Assembly (NCBI RefSeq): GCF_900475275.1
Contig: NZ_LS483364.1
Span: 806,001-870,000, forward strand
Origin: Streptococcus sanguinis
Lineage (GTDB): Bacteria; Bacillota; Bacilli; Lactobacillales; Streptococcaceae
Reading direction: 5' to 3'
DNA: 64,000 nucleotides
The notes beneath the pieces are model-generated. The model searched no databases. It worked only from the letters and a program-made list of their open reading frames with translations, and was not told the DNA's origin. Both the position numbers and the translations under genes were made by a program. Below, piece after piece: positions 1-8,308 of this stretch; position 1 is the first letter of the stretch, and every line of letters begins with the position of its first letter.

Positions 1-147
1 GCCCCCTCATTGTCAGATTCGCAATCCCTTCTCATCTATGAATGTCTGAGCTGCGGAGCACTTATCCGTCGCAGACGCAGAGTCAATCTTCAAAAATACC
101 GTTGCGGACGCTGTATGGGCAAGCTCTGTTTATCAGAGAAAGCTTGA
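1..147 (+). CDS. SprT-like zinc protein, C-terminal end (partial)
   Basis: Frame 1 is open from the window edge to a TGA at 145-147. The visible 48 residues contain two CxxC pairs (C-L-S-C and C-G-R-C) separated by an arginine-rich stretch (RRRRR), which is a zinc-ribbon layout. This is the usual C-terminal end of streptococcal SprT/YdcK-like proteins, whose N-terminal half carries a HExxH metallopeptidase-like motif. That half is outside the window, so the family call rests only on the ribbon and is tentative. A strong terminator follows directly. Confidence 0.6.
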   Translation, partial: APSLSDSQSLLIYECLSCGALIRRRRRVNLQKYRCGRCMGKLCLSEKA

Positions 148-157
148 TAGATTAGCA

Positions 158-187
158 AGAGAGTTCCTTGAAGAACTCTCTTTTTTC
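158..187 (+). terminator. Intrinsic terminator after the SprT-like gene
   Basis: AGAGAGTTC (158-166) pairs perfectly with GAACTCTCT (173-181) and is followed by a T-run. Confidence 0.85.
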
Positions 188-247
188 AAAAGAATGAATT
201 TTCTAAGGTATAATCAGCCTTTGGCCCGATTGTTTTTCTGTGAAATG

Positions 248-256
248 TGGTAGAAT
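248..256 (+). promoter_or_regulatory. Extended -10 promoter of the PspC gene
   Basis: TGG at 248-250 followed by TAGAAT at 251-256 gives an extended -10 with a predicted start near 263, about 24 bases before the chosen ATG. Confidence 0.5.
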
Positions 257-286
257 AAAGTAAATATGATCATTGAGGTCTCTATC

Positions 287-562
287 ATGAACGTGAAATT
301 CTATAAGTTGAAAAAGAATCGACTGATTTCCGGTGTCTTGTCCGGTCTGTGTGATAAATTTGATTTTGATCTGAGTCTGGTGCGCTTCCTCTTTATTATC
401 TTTACTGTGGTCAATTTCGGCTTGGGAATTCTCATCTATATCCTGCTGGCTATGGTTATGCCCTATAAAGAAGACATAGAAGAAGAAATGTATGGAACCG
501 GCCCGCGCAAACGAAAAGAAGCAGAAACTATCGAAGACGATAAAGACGGCTGGTTTTGGTAA
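287..562 (+). CDS. PspC-domain membrane protein
   Basis: A 91-residue protein with the PspC layout: a short basic N-terminus with KKNRLISGVLSGLCDKF (residues about 9-25), then a hydrophobic segment LVRFLFIIFTVVNFGLGILIYILLAMVMP, then an acidic tail ending DGWFW. PspC-family proteins are small membrane-associated proteins linked to envelope stress. The start at 287 is preferred over the in-frame ATG at 266 because GAGG (274-277) sits at normal distance from 287. It is a single-gene unit bounded by terminators on both sides. The role in streptococci is not well defined. Confidence 0.85.
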   Translation: MNVKFYKLKKNRLISGVLSGLCDKFDFDLSLVRFLFIIFTVVNFGLGILIYILLAMVMPYKEDIEEEMYGTGPRKRKEAETIEDDKDGWFW

Positions 563-583
563 TTCTTAATAAAATAGAAAATT

Positions 584-606
584 TCGGGATGCACTCCCGA
601 TTTTTT
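584..606 (+). terminator. Intrinsic terminator after the PspC gene
   Basis: TCGGGA (584-589) pairs with TCCCGA (595-600), followed by TTTTTT. Confidence 0.85.
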
Positions 607-633
607 ACTAGATGAAGAGGAGAGAATGATTTT

Positions 634-1122
634 ATGAAAAAATTTTCAATCAAATGGTATGCACTCAAGTTCTTGTTTTATATTATTCTGTCATATATTG
701 TTAGTTTTGGAGGACTTGGTCTTCTGGCTTTTCTCTTTAAGTTTAACTATGGTACTAGTCTGACAGTGTCTTTTCTAGGGATGATGATTTTTGGTTATGG
801 CTTTTTGAATTTTTTCTTCTTCCTATTTACACCGCCAATTAGTCAATCTCTGAAAAAAAGTGTTTTGCTACTATCTATTTTCATGCATCCGCTTTTTATT
901 GCAGTTTCTGTTTTCTTTTTGAATATTTCTCATGAAGATGGCCTAAATAATTGGCTTAATAGTTTGAAAAGTATGATTCCAATATTATTCATTTGTCTTC
1001 TAGTCAATACTTTCCTTTATTTCTTAGCCTATTCTATCAAAAAGGCACGTAAGCAGCTACGTATAGCTAAACAAATGGAAAATGCTGAGTCCCTTGATTT
1101 ATCAGATCATTTTGAAGATTAG
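634..1122 (+). CDS. Hypothetical four-helix membrane protein (paralogue 1)
   Basis: 162 residues with about four hydrophobic segments (roughly residues 10-35, 45-68, 76-97, 112-135) and a charged C-terminal tail, so it is an integral membrane protein. AGGAG lies just upstream of the ATG. The N-terminus (MKKFSIKWYALKFLFYIILS) closely matches that of the next gene (MKQFSLPVYLWKFFLYLIIS), and both share a GF-NFFFF / GLWNLFFF segment, so the two are diverged tandem paralogues. No family with a known function was recognised. Confidence 0.7.
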   Translation: MKKFSIKWYALKFLFYIILSYIVSFGGLGLLAFLFKFNYGTSLTVSFLGMMIFGYGFLNFFFFLFTPPISQSLKKSVLLLSIFMHPLFIAVSVFFLNISHEDGLNNWLNSLKSMIPILFICLLVNTFLYFLAYSIKKARKQLRIAKQMENAESLDLSDHFED

Positions 1123-1134
1123 TGAGTCAGTATT

Positions 1135-1569
1135 ATGAAACAATTTTCTTTACCGGTGTATTTGTGGAAATTTTTCCTCTATTTGATTATTAGTTTAATT
1201 CTACATATAGTTCTTATTTTTGCTGCTGGCATGGTAGCAGGAGGATATGCTGGCTTGTTTGTTTTCTTTATAGGTATTCTAGCTTTTCCATTTGGCTTGT
1301 GGAATTTATTCTTTTTCTTGAAAGTATTATACCCGGAGCAAAGTTCAGAGCGTATAGTAGGACTTGTATCTATCTTATTTCTGCCAGTTCTATGTCTCGT
1401 AATTTATGGTTTTGTTGGAGGTTTCCAAATAATAATAAGCTCCTTGCCTACTAGCCTATTTTATATTTTTGGTATGCTAGTTTCAAATACAATCGTCTAC
1501 TATATAGCTCATTCAATCAATCTTTCTAACTATAAAAAGCGATCTATATCTCAAACTGAAATAGACTAA
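1135..1569 (+). CDS. Hypothetical four-helix membrane protein (paralogue 2)
   Basis: 144 residues, about four hydrophobic segments, and a short basic tail. It begins 12 bases after the preceding stop and is probably co-transcribed; its Shine-Dalgarno is weak (GTGAGT region), suggesting translational coupling. It is similar in length, helix pattern and N-terminal sequence to the upstream gene. The function is unknown. It could be an immunity or transport accessory, but nothing in the sequence decides this. Confidence 0.65.
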   Translation: MKQFSLPVYLWKFFLYLIISLILHIVLIFAAGMVAGGYAGLFVFFIGILAFPFGLWNLFFFLKVLYPEQSSERIVGLVSILFLPVLCLVIYGFVGGFQIIISSLPTSLFYIFGMLVSNTIVYYIAHSINLSNYKKRSISQTEID

Positions 1570-1616
1570 ACCTGGAAAATTCAACGAAATCCTAAACATT
1601 TATTCAAGGAGGAAAT

Positions 1617-2108
1617 ATGACAGAAATTTGGAATGCCTATGACTTAAATTGAAATCAACTCCCTCATCTCCTGGTTCGAGGCGAACAAATTCCTGAAGGA
1701 CAGTTTCATCTCTGCGTCAATGTCTTGGTTCGCCATCAGGATGGTGATATTCTCTTTATGCGGCGGTCAGCCAATAAAAGCCTCTATCCTGGCTACTATG
1801 AGTTCGGAGCAGGAGGCAGTGTGCTGGCAGGAGAGGATAGTCAGACAGCCGCCTTACGTGAATTAGAAGAAGAAACAGGCCTGGTTCCTGACAGCATCAG
1901 ACTTTTGGAGCAGGTGTGCTCTGTCAATGATCAGTGCCATTTCGACTACTATGAGGTGGTTGTGTCTGGCGATAAGAGTCAAGTCCGCTATCAGGAAGGC
2001 GAAACAGATGCCCATGTCTGGTTGCCTCTGAAAGAGGTCCCAGATTTTGTAGAAAACCATCCTTGTTTTAATAACCAAAAGAAGATTCTTAACAGCCTGC
2101 TTGACTAA
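1617..2108 (+). pseudogene. NUDIX hydrolase, interrupted by an in-frame TGA at codon 12
   Basis: An AGGAGG Shine-Dalgarno (1607-1612) precedes ATG at 1617. Translation gives 11 residues ending YDLN, then TGA at 1650-1652, and the same frame then continues without a break to 2108. The downstream part has a complete Nudix box matching GX5EX7REUXEEXGU (G-SVLAG-E-DSQTAAL-REL-E-EE-T-GL, about residues 60-82 counted from 1617), so the enzyme core is intact. A family member of this type would hydrolyse a nucleoside-diphosphate-linked substrate. A TTG at 1725 could restart translation but has no good ribosome site and would remove the first strand of the fold. This is a nonsense mutation, a sequencing error or a rare readthrough; the sequence alone cannot decide. 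Confidence 0.8.
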
Positions 2109-2207
2109 GACCATGGCTGTTTTTCTATTTTTACTAAAAAGTTGATTTAAATCAAAATATTTTTTCGCTCTAAAATCAATCTTAAAGATTCTTTTGAGGT
2201 AAAAATT

Positions 2208-2216
2208 TGCTATAAT
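2208..2216 (+). promoter_or_regulatory. Extended -10 promoter of the hprK operon
   Basis: TGC plus TATAAT (2211-2216) predicts a start near 2223, giving a leader of about 24 bases before hprK. No convincing -35 is visible. Confidence 0.6.
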
Positions 2217-2246
2217 AGAAGCAGACAAATTTGAAGGGAGAAGACA

Positions 2247-3182
2247 ATGTCAGTAAAGGTCAAAGACCTCTTAAAAATGTCTCGTCTGTCTCAGGAGTAC
2301 GGTGATAAAGTATTACTGGAAAAAGAAATTAAAACTTCAGATATTTCTCGGCCTGGACTTGAAATGACTGGATATTTTGATTTTTATACACCCGAGCGGA
2401 TACAGCTGATTGGGATGAAAGAGTGGTCTTATCTGATGAAGATGAGCTCTCATAATCGCCATCAAGTACTGCTGAAAATGTTCCAGCCTGAGACGCCAGT
2501 GGTTATCATTGCTCGAAATTTAGAGATTCCTAAAGAAATGATTGATGCGGCTGATGAGAAGCAGGTTGCTATTCTTAGAAGCAAAGCCTCTACTAGCCGC
2601 TTGTCTGGAGAAATTTCCAGTTATCTTGATTCTCGGCTAGCTGAGAGAACCAGTGTTCATGGGGTTCTGATGGATATCTATGGCATGGGAGTTCTCATCC
2701 AAGGGGACAGTGGAATTGGTAAAAGTGAGACAGGACTTGAATTGGTTAAGCGTGGCCATCGTTTGGTTGCGGATGACCGAGTGGATATCTATGCCAAGGA
2801 TGAAGTGACCCTTTGGGGAGAGCCAGCTGAAATTCTGCGCCACCTATTGGAAATTCGTGGTGTTGGTATCATCGATGTCATGAGCTTATACGGAGCCAGT
2901 GCTGTCAAAGATTCTTCTCAAGTTCAGATAGCTGTTTATTTGGAGAATTACGACACTCAAAAAACTTTTGACCGTCTAGGTAATGATACAGAGGAGTTGG
3001 AGGTTGCCGGTGTCAGAATTCCACGTATTCGGATTCCTGTAAAGACTGGCCGCAATATCTCAGTCGTGATCGAGGCTGCAGCGATGAACTATCGAGCTAA
3101 GCAAATGGGCTATGATGCTACTAAGATCTTTGAAGAGCGCCTCACCGATTTAATTAGCCGGAATGAGGTGAAACATGATTGA
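2247..3182 (+). CDS. hprK: HPr kinase/phosphorylase
   Basis: Bifunctional cytosolic enzyme that phosphorylates and dephosphorylates HPr on serine-46. It is the sensor step of carbon catabolite repression with CcpA in Firmicutes. The 311-residue length is normal. The Walker A loop GDSGIGKS is at residues 153-160, and the family signature around [19 protein letters not shown] is at about 202-220. AAGGGAG lies 7 bases before the ATG. The gene overlaps lgt by 8 bases, and the same hprK-lgt order occurs in other streptococci. It is the first gene of a four-gene operon. Confidence 0.97.
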   Translation: MSVKVKDLLKMSRLSQEYGDKVLLEKEIKTSDISRPGLEMTGYFDFYTPERIQLIGMKEWSYLMKMSSHNRHQVLLKMFQPETPVVIIARNLEIPKEMIDAADEKQVAILRSKASTSRLSGEISSYLDSRLAERTSVHGVLMDIYGMGVLIQGDSGIGKSETGLELVKRGHRLVADDRVDIYAKDEVTLWGEPAEILRHLLEIRGVGIIDVMSLYGASAVKDSSQVQIAVYLENYDTQKTFDRLGNDTEELEVAGVRIPRIRIPVKTGRNISVVIEAAAMNYRAKQMGYDATKIFEERLTDLISRNEVKHD

Positions 3183-3960
3183 TCCAGTAGCTATCCAACT
3201 AGGGCCTATCAGTATTCGCTGGTATGCCATCTGTATTGTCACAGGCTTAGTATTAGCCGTTTATCTTGCCATGAAAGAGGCTCCGCGTCGGAAGATTATT
3301 CCTGATGACATTTTGGATTTTATCCTAGTGGCTTTTCCCGTAGCTATCGTTGGTGCCCGACTTTATTACGTAGCCTTCGAATGGGATTATTACGGTAAGA
3401 ATCTGATAAAAATCATTGATTTTTGGAATGGTGGAATAGCAGGTATTGCTATTTACGGCGGGCTGATAGCTGGTGCTATCGTTCTCTACTTTTTCTGTCG
3501 GAGAAGGCTGATTCATCCGGTTGATTTTCTAGATATCGCAGCACCAAGTGTGATGATTGCTCAAAGTATTGGTCGCTGGGGAAATTTTGCCAACCATGAG
3601 GCCTATGGTGCGGCAGTTAAGAGTTTGAACTATCTGCCTAGCTTTATTCGGGAAAATATGTATATCGAAGGCAGCTACAGACAGCCAACCTTCCTCTATG
3701 AATCTGTATGGAACCTAATTGGCTTTATCTTGATTATTGTTCTCCGCCGTCGGCCTAAGTTGCTGAGGCAGGGAGAAATCGCTGCTTTCTATCTGATTTG
3801 GTATGGTTTTGGTCGGATGATTATTGAGGGGATGCGGACGGACAGCCTCATGTTTGCTGGTCTGCGTGTTTCCCAATGGCTGTCGCTGATTCTTATTTTT
3901 GTCGGAATCGGCATCATCATTTACCAAAGAAAAAAGCAAGCCCCTTATTATCAAGAATAA
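3175..3960 (+). CDS. lgt: Prolipoprotein diacylglyceryl transferase
   Basis: Integral membrane enzyme that moves a diacylglyceryl group from phosphatidylglycerol to the lipobox cysteine of prelipoproteins, the first step of lipoprotein maturation. 261 residues, about seven membrane segments. The Lgt signature is seen as [13 protein letters not shown] (residues 133-145), and the N-terminal IRWYAIC motif is also typical. The start overlaps the end of hprK by 8 bases, with a GGTG site upstream, so translation is probably coupled. Confidence 0.97.
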   Translation: MIDPVAIQLGPISIRWYAICIVTGLVLAVYLAMKEAPRRKIIPDDILDFILVAFPVAIVGARLYYVAFEWDYYGKNLIKIIDFWNGGIAGIAIYGGLIAGAIVLYFFCRRRLIHPVDFLDIAAPSVMIAQSIGRWGNFANHEAYGAAVKSLNYLPSFIRENMYIEGSYRQPTFLYESVWNLIGFILIIVLRRRPKLLRQGEIAAFYLIWYGFGRMIIEGMRTDSLMFAGLRVSQWLSLILIFVGIGIIIYQRKKQAPYYQE

Positions 3961-4016
3961 GAAATAATAGATCCGCTGACTCTTGTAAGAGATGTCTGCA
4001 ATGAAAGGAGAGAAAT

Positions 4017-4415
4017 ATGATAATTGAAATTGCTTATGCTTTACTGGCGGTTGCCCTCATTATCTTCGTGATTTACTTGACGATTACTGTCAAAAATCTG
4101 GGCGAAAAAGCTGGTAAGATGCTAGATGAAACAGAAAATACCATTAAGGTCTTGACTTCTGATGTCAACGTGACCCTTCACCAAACCAATGATTTGCTGG
4201 CCAAGGTCAATGTCTTAACTGATGACATCAATCAAAAAGTCGCAACTATTGATCCTTTGTTTACAGCTGTAGCGGACCTGTCTGAGTCTGTTTCAGATTT
4301 AAACGTTCAGGCGCGCACGCTGAGTAAAAAAGCTGTGTCTGTTGGCAAGGGATCTGTCAAGACAACAGCTGGTTTATCTGCTTTGCGTTTTGCTTCAAAA
4401 TTGTTTAAAAAATAA
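4017..4415 (+). CDS. DUF948 family membrane-anchored protein
   Basis: 132 residues: one N-terminal membrane helix (residues about 3-25), then a long helical region with heptad-like spacing (NLGEKAGKMLDETENTIKVL and following), ending in a basic tail. This is the DUF948 pattern. GGAGAG precedes the ATG. It sits between lgt and a YtxH-like gene, a common streptococcal arrangement. The function is not established; a structural or stress-related envelope role is inferred from the companion gene. Confidence 0.85.
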   Translation: MIIEIAYALLAVALIIFVIYLTITVKNLGEKAGKMLDETENTIKVLTSDVNVTLHQTNDLLAKVNVLTDDINQKVATIDPLFTAVADLSESVSDLNVQARTLSKKAVSVGKGSVKTTAGLSALRFASKLFKK

Positions 4416-4430
4416 GAAAGAAGGTCTATT

Positions 4431-4913
4431 ATGGGAAAATTTTCATCACTGTTATTGGGCGCCGTTACAGGTGCAGCTGCTGCCTATTTTCTGACCAGTA
4501 AGAAAGGAAAGGAAACGACAGATAAGGTTCGGGACTTTGTTAAGGAATACCAAGAAAATCCTGATGATATTCACGAAGCTGTCGTTCAGTCTGCTAAAGA
4601 CTTTTCAAATCAAGCTGTCAGCGCAATTCAACAAACCAAGGAAAAAGTTGAGAAAGGCGAGATTACAACTGAAACAGTCATCGAATCTGTCAAAGAAACG
4701 ACAAAATCAGTCGTGGACTACTCGCAGGATAAGTTTAACGAAATCAAAGAAAAATTTGATAAAGAAGAAAGTAACTTTGCAGAGGAAGAGCCTGTGATCT
4801 TCCAAGAGGAAGAAGAGGAACCTTCAGAAGAAATCATCATTGACTTCGGAGCAGAAGCGACAGAAGGTCAAGAAGAAAAGACTGCTGAAACTGATAATCA
4901 AGAAGAAAAATAA
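4431..4913 (+). CDS. YtxH-like / general stress protein
   Basis: 160 residues. The N-terminus has the glycine/alanine-rich YtxH helix (LLGAVTGAAAAYFLTSKKGK, residues about 7-26), then a charged amphipathic region, then a strongly acidic tail (EEEEEPSEE). YtxH-like proteins are associated with general stress responses in Bacillus; the molecular role is unknown. It starts 15 bases after the DUF948 gene and ends the hprK operon, followed by two hairpin terminators. Confidence 0.85.
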   Translation: MGKFSSLLLGAVTGAAAAYFLTSKKGKETTDKVRDFVKEYQENPDDIHEAVVQSAKDFSNQAVSAIQQTKEKVEKGEITTETVIESVKETTKSVVDYSQDKFNEIKEKFDKEESNFAEEEPVIFQEEEEEPSEEIIIDFGAEATEGQEEKTAETDNQEEK

Positions 4914-4916
4914 AAT

Positions 4917-4950
4917 AAAGAAGATTAGCAAAATTGCTAGTCTTCTTTGT
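4917..4950. terminator. Long terminator after the hprK operon
   Basis: AAAGAAGATTAGCA (4917-4930) pairs with TGCTAGTCTTCTTT (4935-4948) with one wobble. The A-rich left flank and T-rich right flank would allow it to act on both strands. Confidence 0.8.
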
Positions 4951-4970
4951 TTGCAAGAACGAAAAAAAGA

Positions 4971-5001
4971 ACCGAGGATAGAAAGCATCTTCGGTTTTTT
5001 C
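4971..5001. terminator. Second terminator, shared with the converging DUF3270-like gene
   Basis: ACCGAGGAT (4971-4979) pairs with ATCTTCGGT (4987-4995) with one G-T wobble, then TTTTT. A-run on the left side makes it usable by the leftward gene too. Confidence 0.7.
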
Positions 5002-5035
5002 TTATATTTTAAAATCGTAGAATCACAAGGTTGGT

Positions 5036-5338
5036 TTATTTGCTAGTTTGGCGTTTCTTTGCGAACAGGCGATAAGATTGGATGCTAATCAAGCTGGAAG
5101 CAATGGCCAAAGTGAAGGACATAAATGTATTCATTTTTAAACTCAAAAATACAAAGCTAAACAAAACTGTCAAGACACAGAAAACAGCAATATTTAAGAA
5201 GAAAAAGAGTTCACTTAATCTTGGTGATGTTTCTGCTTCAGGTAGGTATTCTTGATAGAGTGGTGTTTGTTCAGATTCAATTTCTTGGTAGTAGTAGTCA
5301 GTTGGGTCATCATATTGTTGGTATTTTCTTACGTGCAT
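5036..5338 (-). CDS. DUF3270-like small membrane protein
   Basis: 100 residues: a tyrosine/glutamate-rich N-terminal half (YQQYDDPTDYYYQEIESE) followed by two hydrophobic segments (about residues 43-68 and 72-90) and a basic end (KKRQTSK). This resembles the streptococcal DUF3270 family. AGGAG lies before the ATG on the minus strand. It is transcribed alone and converges on the hprK operon. The function is unknown, and the family name is from memory only. Confidence 0.65.
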   Translation of the reverse strand: MHVRKYQQYDDPTDYYYQEIESEQTPLYQEYLPEAETSPRLSELFFFLNIAVFCVLTVLFSFVFLSLKMNTFMSFTLAIASSLISIQSYRLFAKKRQTSK

Positions 5339-5419
5339 AATTCTCTCTCCTTACAGTACCCTCTAATTCTACCATTTTTTTGCAGTTTTAAATATTACAA
5401 AAGGATTACAAAACGAATA

Positions 5420-5462
5420 AATTCGAATGAAAAACCACTCCTTTATATTTTTTTGCTATAAT
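5420..5462 (+). promoter_or_regulatory. Promoter and AATTCGAAT motif before the first U32 gene
   Basis: The extended -10 TGCTATAAT is at 5454-5462 with no clear -35. The end of the -10 is exactly 7 bases before the ATG at 5469, so the transcript should begin at the start codon. AATTCGAAT at 5420-5428, part of the inverted repeat CGAAT-AA-ATTCG (5414-5425), recurs before the second U32 gene. Confidence 0.55.
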
Positions 5463-5468
5463 GGTTTT

Positions 5469-6398
5469 ATGAAAAAGATAATTATTACAGCAACAGCTGA
5501 AAGCATAGAACAAGTTGAGGAACTATTAGAGGCAAATGTCGATCGAATTTATGTCGGTGAGAAAAATTATGGCCTTCGGTTGCCTCATAATTTTAGTTTA
5601 GACGAATTAACTCGAATTTCTGACTTGGTTCACCAAGCAGGAAAAGAGTTGACCGTTGCGGTGAATGCGCTCATGCATCAGGAAATGATGGATAATATCA
5701 AGCCCTATCTTGATTTCTTGCAGGAAATTGGGGCAGATTATATTACCGTTGGGGATGCTGGTGTTTTCTATGTGCTGCAGCGAGATGGCTATAAATTAAA
5801 GACTATTTACGATGCCTCTACCATGGTTACCAGCAGCCGTCAGATTAACTTTTGGGCAAAGAACGCTGGAGTTTCAGAAGCTGTCTTGGCGCGTGAGATT
5901 CCTTCTGCTGAGCTTTTTAAGATGCCAGAGATTCTGGAAATTCCTGCTGAAGTCTTGGTCTATGGGGCTAGTGTCATCCATCACTCCAAGCGTCCTCTTT
6001 TGCAGAATTACTATAATTTTACTCATATCGATGATGAGAAGACGAGAGAACGGGACCTCTTTCTGGCAGAACCAAGTGACCCGCAGAGCCATTACTCGAT
6101 TTTTGAGGACAATCATGGTACTCATATTTTTGCCAATAATGACTTGGATTTGATGACCAAGCTGATAGAATTGGTTGACCATGGCTTCTGCCACTGGAAG
6201 TTGGAAGGTCTCTACACACCTGGTCACAACTTTGTCGAGATTGCTAAGATTTTTGTAGAGGCGAGAGATTTGATTGAAGCAGGCAAGTTTAGCTCAGATC
6301 AAGCCTTTGTGCTGGATGAGGCGATTCACAAACTGCATCCGAAAAATCGTTTTCTCGATACCGGATTTTATGATTATGACCCCGATATGGTAAAATAA
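5469..6398 (+). CDS. U32 peptidase-family protein (TrhP1/YrrN-like)
   Basis: 309 residues of the U32 fold, starting MKKIIITATAESIEQVEELL. Although named peptidases, U32 proteins YrrN/YrrO of Bacillus and YegQ of E. coli act in prephenate-dependent hydroxylation of tRNA uridine-34. The short form without the cysteine signature (here EVLVYGASVIHHSKRP where the longer paralogue has Cys) corresponds to YrrN/TrhP1. An upstream in-frame ATG at 5427 lies within the promoter and is rejected. There is no Shine-Dalgarno; a leaderless mRNA is predicted. The second U32 gene follows 228 bases downstream as a separate unit. Confidence 0.85.
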   Translation: MKKIIITATAESIEQVEELLEANVDRIYVGEKNYGLRLPHNFSLDELTRISDLVHQAGKELTVAVNALMHQEMMDNIKPYLDFLQEIGADYITVGDAGVFYVLQRDGYKLKTIYDASTMVTSSRQINFWAKNAGVSEAVLAREIPSAELFKMPEILEIPAEVLVYGASVIHHSKRPLLQNYYNFTHIDDEKTRERDLFLAEPSDPQSHYSIFEDNHGTHIFANNDLDLMTKLIELVDHGFCHWKLEGLYTPGHNFVEIAKIFVEARDLIEAGKFSSDQAFVLDEAIHKLHPKNRFLDTGFYDYDPDMVK

Positions 6399-6409
6399 AA
6401 TTAGAAACG

Positions 6410-6435
6410 AGAACTCTTTTTAGGAGTTCTTTTTT
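6410..6435 (+). terminator. Terminator after the first U32 gene
   Basis: AGAACTC (6410-6416) pairs with GAGTTCT (6424-6430), followed by a T-run. Confidence 0.75.
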
Positions 6436-6490
6436 AAAAACAAAAATGAGATTTATAAAACATGAGTAAAAAATAAGTGCTTCAAACTAT

Positions 6491-6577
6491 TATTTGAATT
6501 AATTCGAATAATCTGAAAATTAGAATTGTGAAAATAATTCAAAGAACCTTGCTTTTAGGGGTAAATTACTATAAAAT
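6491..6577 (+). promoter_or_regulatory. Promoter and palindrome before the second U32 gene
   Basis: TTGCTT (6549-6554), 17 bases, TAAAAT (6572-6577) forms a good sigma-A promoter with a start near 6584. Upstream, 6491-6510 is a 20-base inverted repeat with one mismatch (TATTTGAATT / AATTCGAATA). It contains the AATTCGAAT also found before the first U32 gene. The rest of the 6436-6625 gap is AT-rich without coding signs. Confidence 0.6.
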
Positions 6578-6625
6578 AATAAGGATTAGACATCAACACT
6601 TTTATATTGCAAATAGGAGAAAATG

Positions 6626-7912
6626 ATGGCAAGAAAGTTGAAACGACCAGAGGTATTGTCACCTGCTGGTACTTTGGAAAAGCTAAAAGTAGCTGTTCGA
6701 TATGGAGCAGATGCTGTTTTTATTGGCGGACAGGCCTATGGTCTGCGCAGTCGAGCTGGGAACTTTACCTTTGAACAGATGGAAGAAGGGGTTCAGTTTG
6801 CGGCTAGTTATGGTGCCAAGGTCTATGTCGCCGCCAATATGGTCATGCACGAGGGCAATGAAGAGGGAGCTGGTGAGTGGTTCCGCCGTTTGCGAGACAT
6901 CGGGATTGCGGCTGTCATTGTTTCAGATCCTGCTTTGATTGCTATTGCAGCATCAGAGGCTCCTGGTCTAGAAATCCACCTATCGACTCAGGCCAGTGCG
7001 ACCAACTATGAAACACTTGAGTTTTGGAAGAATCTGGGACTAACACGCGTTGTCCTAGCTCGCGAAGTTTCTATGGCTGAGCTGGCTGAAATTCGCCGAC
7101 GGACTGACGTTGAAATAGAAGCTTTTGTCCATGGAGCGATGTGCATTTCCTACTCTGGACGCTGTACGTTATCCAATCACATGAGTATGCGCGATGCCAA
7201 TCGTGGAGGCTGCTCGCAATCCTGCCGTTGGAAATATGACCTCTACGATATGCCCTTTGGTCAAGAACGTAGGAGCTTGAAGGGGGAAGTTCCAGAAGAA
7301 TTTTCTATGTCCGCAGTTGATATGTCCATGATTGACCGTATACCAGACATGATTGAAAATGGAGTGGATAGCTTGAAGATTGAGGGACGGATGAAGTCGA
7401 TTCATTACGTTTCTACGGTGACTAACTGCTATAAAGCAGCAGTGAACGCTTATCTGGAAAGTCCTGAAAAGTTCGAAGCTATCAAGCAGGACTTGGTCGA
7501 TGAGATGTGGAAGGTTGCTCAACGTGAATTGGCCACAGGATTCTACTATCATACTCCAACTGAGAATGAGCAGCTGTTCGGAGCGCGACGCAAGATTCCA
7601 GAATACAAATTTGTAGCTGAAGTAGTAGCTTATGACGCAGACAGTCAGACAGCGACTATTCGTCAGCGAAATGTTATCCATGAAGGCGATCAGGTTGAAT
7701 TTTACGGACCGGGTTTCCGTCATTTTGAAACCTTTATTACAGACCTTCGTGATGCTGATGGTAACAAAATTGATCGAGCTCCTAATCCGATGGAGCTTCT
7801 GACCATTCACTTGGAGCAGCCTGTAGAGGCCGGCGATATGGTGCGGGCTCGCAAGGAAGGCTTGATTAATCTTTATAAGGAAGATGGCACTAGCGTGACC
7901 GTCCGAGCTTAA
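6626..7912 (+). CDS. U32 peptidase-family protein (TrhP2/YrrO-like)
   Basis: 428 residues. It carries the U32 signature EAFVHGAMCISYSGRC (about residues 164-179) and further cysteines (GGCSQSCRWKYDLYD) that together form the conserved metal-binding set of the long form. A C-terminal beta-rich domain (about 340-428) matches YrrO/TrhP2 rather than the short paralogue. By analogy it works with the upstream protein in making 5-hydroxyuridine at tRNA position 34. AGGAG at 6615-6619 is 6 bases from the ATG at 6626 and only 3 from the ATG at 6623, so 6626 is preferred. Confidence 0.9.
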   Translation: MARKLKRPEVLSPAGTLEKLKVAVRYGADAVFIGGQAYGLRSRAGNFTFEQMEEGVQFAASYGAKVYVAANMVMHEGNEEGAGEWFRRLRDIGIAAVIVSDPALIAIAASEAPGLEIHLSTQASATNYETLEFWKNLGLTRVVLAREVSMAELAEIRRRTDVEIEAFVHGAMCISYSGRCTLSNHMSMRDANRGGCSQSCRWKYDLYDMPFGQERRSLKGEVPEEFSMSAVDMSMIDRIPDMIENGVDSLKIEGRMKSIHYVSTVTNCYKAAVNAYLESPEKFEAIKQDLVDEMWKVAQRELATGFYYHTPTENEQLFGARRKIPEYKFVAEVVAYDADSQTATIRQRNVIHEGDQVEFYGPGFRHFETFITDLRDADGNKIDRAPNPMELLTIHLEQPVEAGDMVRARKEGLINLYKEDGTSVTVRA

Positions 7913-7926
7913 TCTTATATTCATAG

Positions 7927-7955
7927 ATGGCTTTTTAATCTAAAAGCCATTTTTA
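7927..7955 (+). terminator. Terminator after the second U32 gene
   Basis: ATGGCTTTT (7927-7935) pairs perfectly with AAAAGCCAT (7942-7950), followed by TTTT. Confidence 0.85.
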
Positions 7956-7984
7956 TGAATAGAGGTTATCAGAGAGGAAATAGC

Positions 7985-8308
7985 ATGATTCAGGTTTACG
8001 GAGATATTCTTGATGAGGAGACTCGATGCCAGCATTATCACAGTGAGAGAGATATCATAGCTCTTAAATGCTTTAATTGTCAGAAATACTATCCTTGCTT
8101 TCTCTGTCATAATCGCTACGAAGCTCATGATTTTCTGGCCTATCCTGTGAGTCGATCAGAAGATCGAGTTGTTCTTTGTGGTCATTGCAGGACAGAACTG
8201 ACTATTTCCCAGTATCTTGGCTGTGAGGATGCTTGTCCTATCTGTACTCATCCTTTTAATCCAGGCTGCAAGAAGCATCGATCGATTTATTTTCAGATAA
8301 ACAAATAA
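7985..8308 (+). CDS. CHY zinc-finger protein
   Basis: 107 residues starting MIQVYGDILDEETRCQHYHS. It shows the CHY-finger spacing: C-x-H-Y near residue 14, then CFNCQKYYPCFLCH, then CGHC, CEDACPIC and CKKH, giving about nine Cys/His ligands for two or three zinc ions. The start at 7985 has GAGAGG upstream; an earlier ATG at 7955 lies against the terminator and is rejected. Family members occur widely as short stand-alone proteins of unknown function; nucleic-acid or protein binding is only an inference. Confidence 0.85.
   Translation: MIQVYGDILDEETRCQHYHSERDIIALKCFNCQKYYPCFLCHNRYEAHDFLAYPVSRSEDRVVLCGHCRTELTISQYLGCEDACPICTHPFNPGCKKHRSIYFQINK

Noticed and set aside
5412-5419. AACGAATA as a competence box before the U32 gene
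   Set aside because: One mismatch in an AT-rich stretch, wrong distance from the start, and a better sigma-A extended -10 is present; I know of no competence control of U32 genes.
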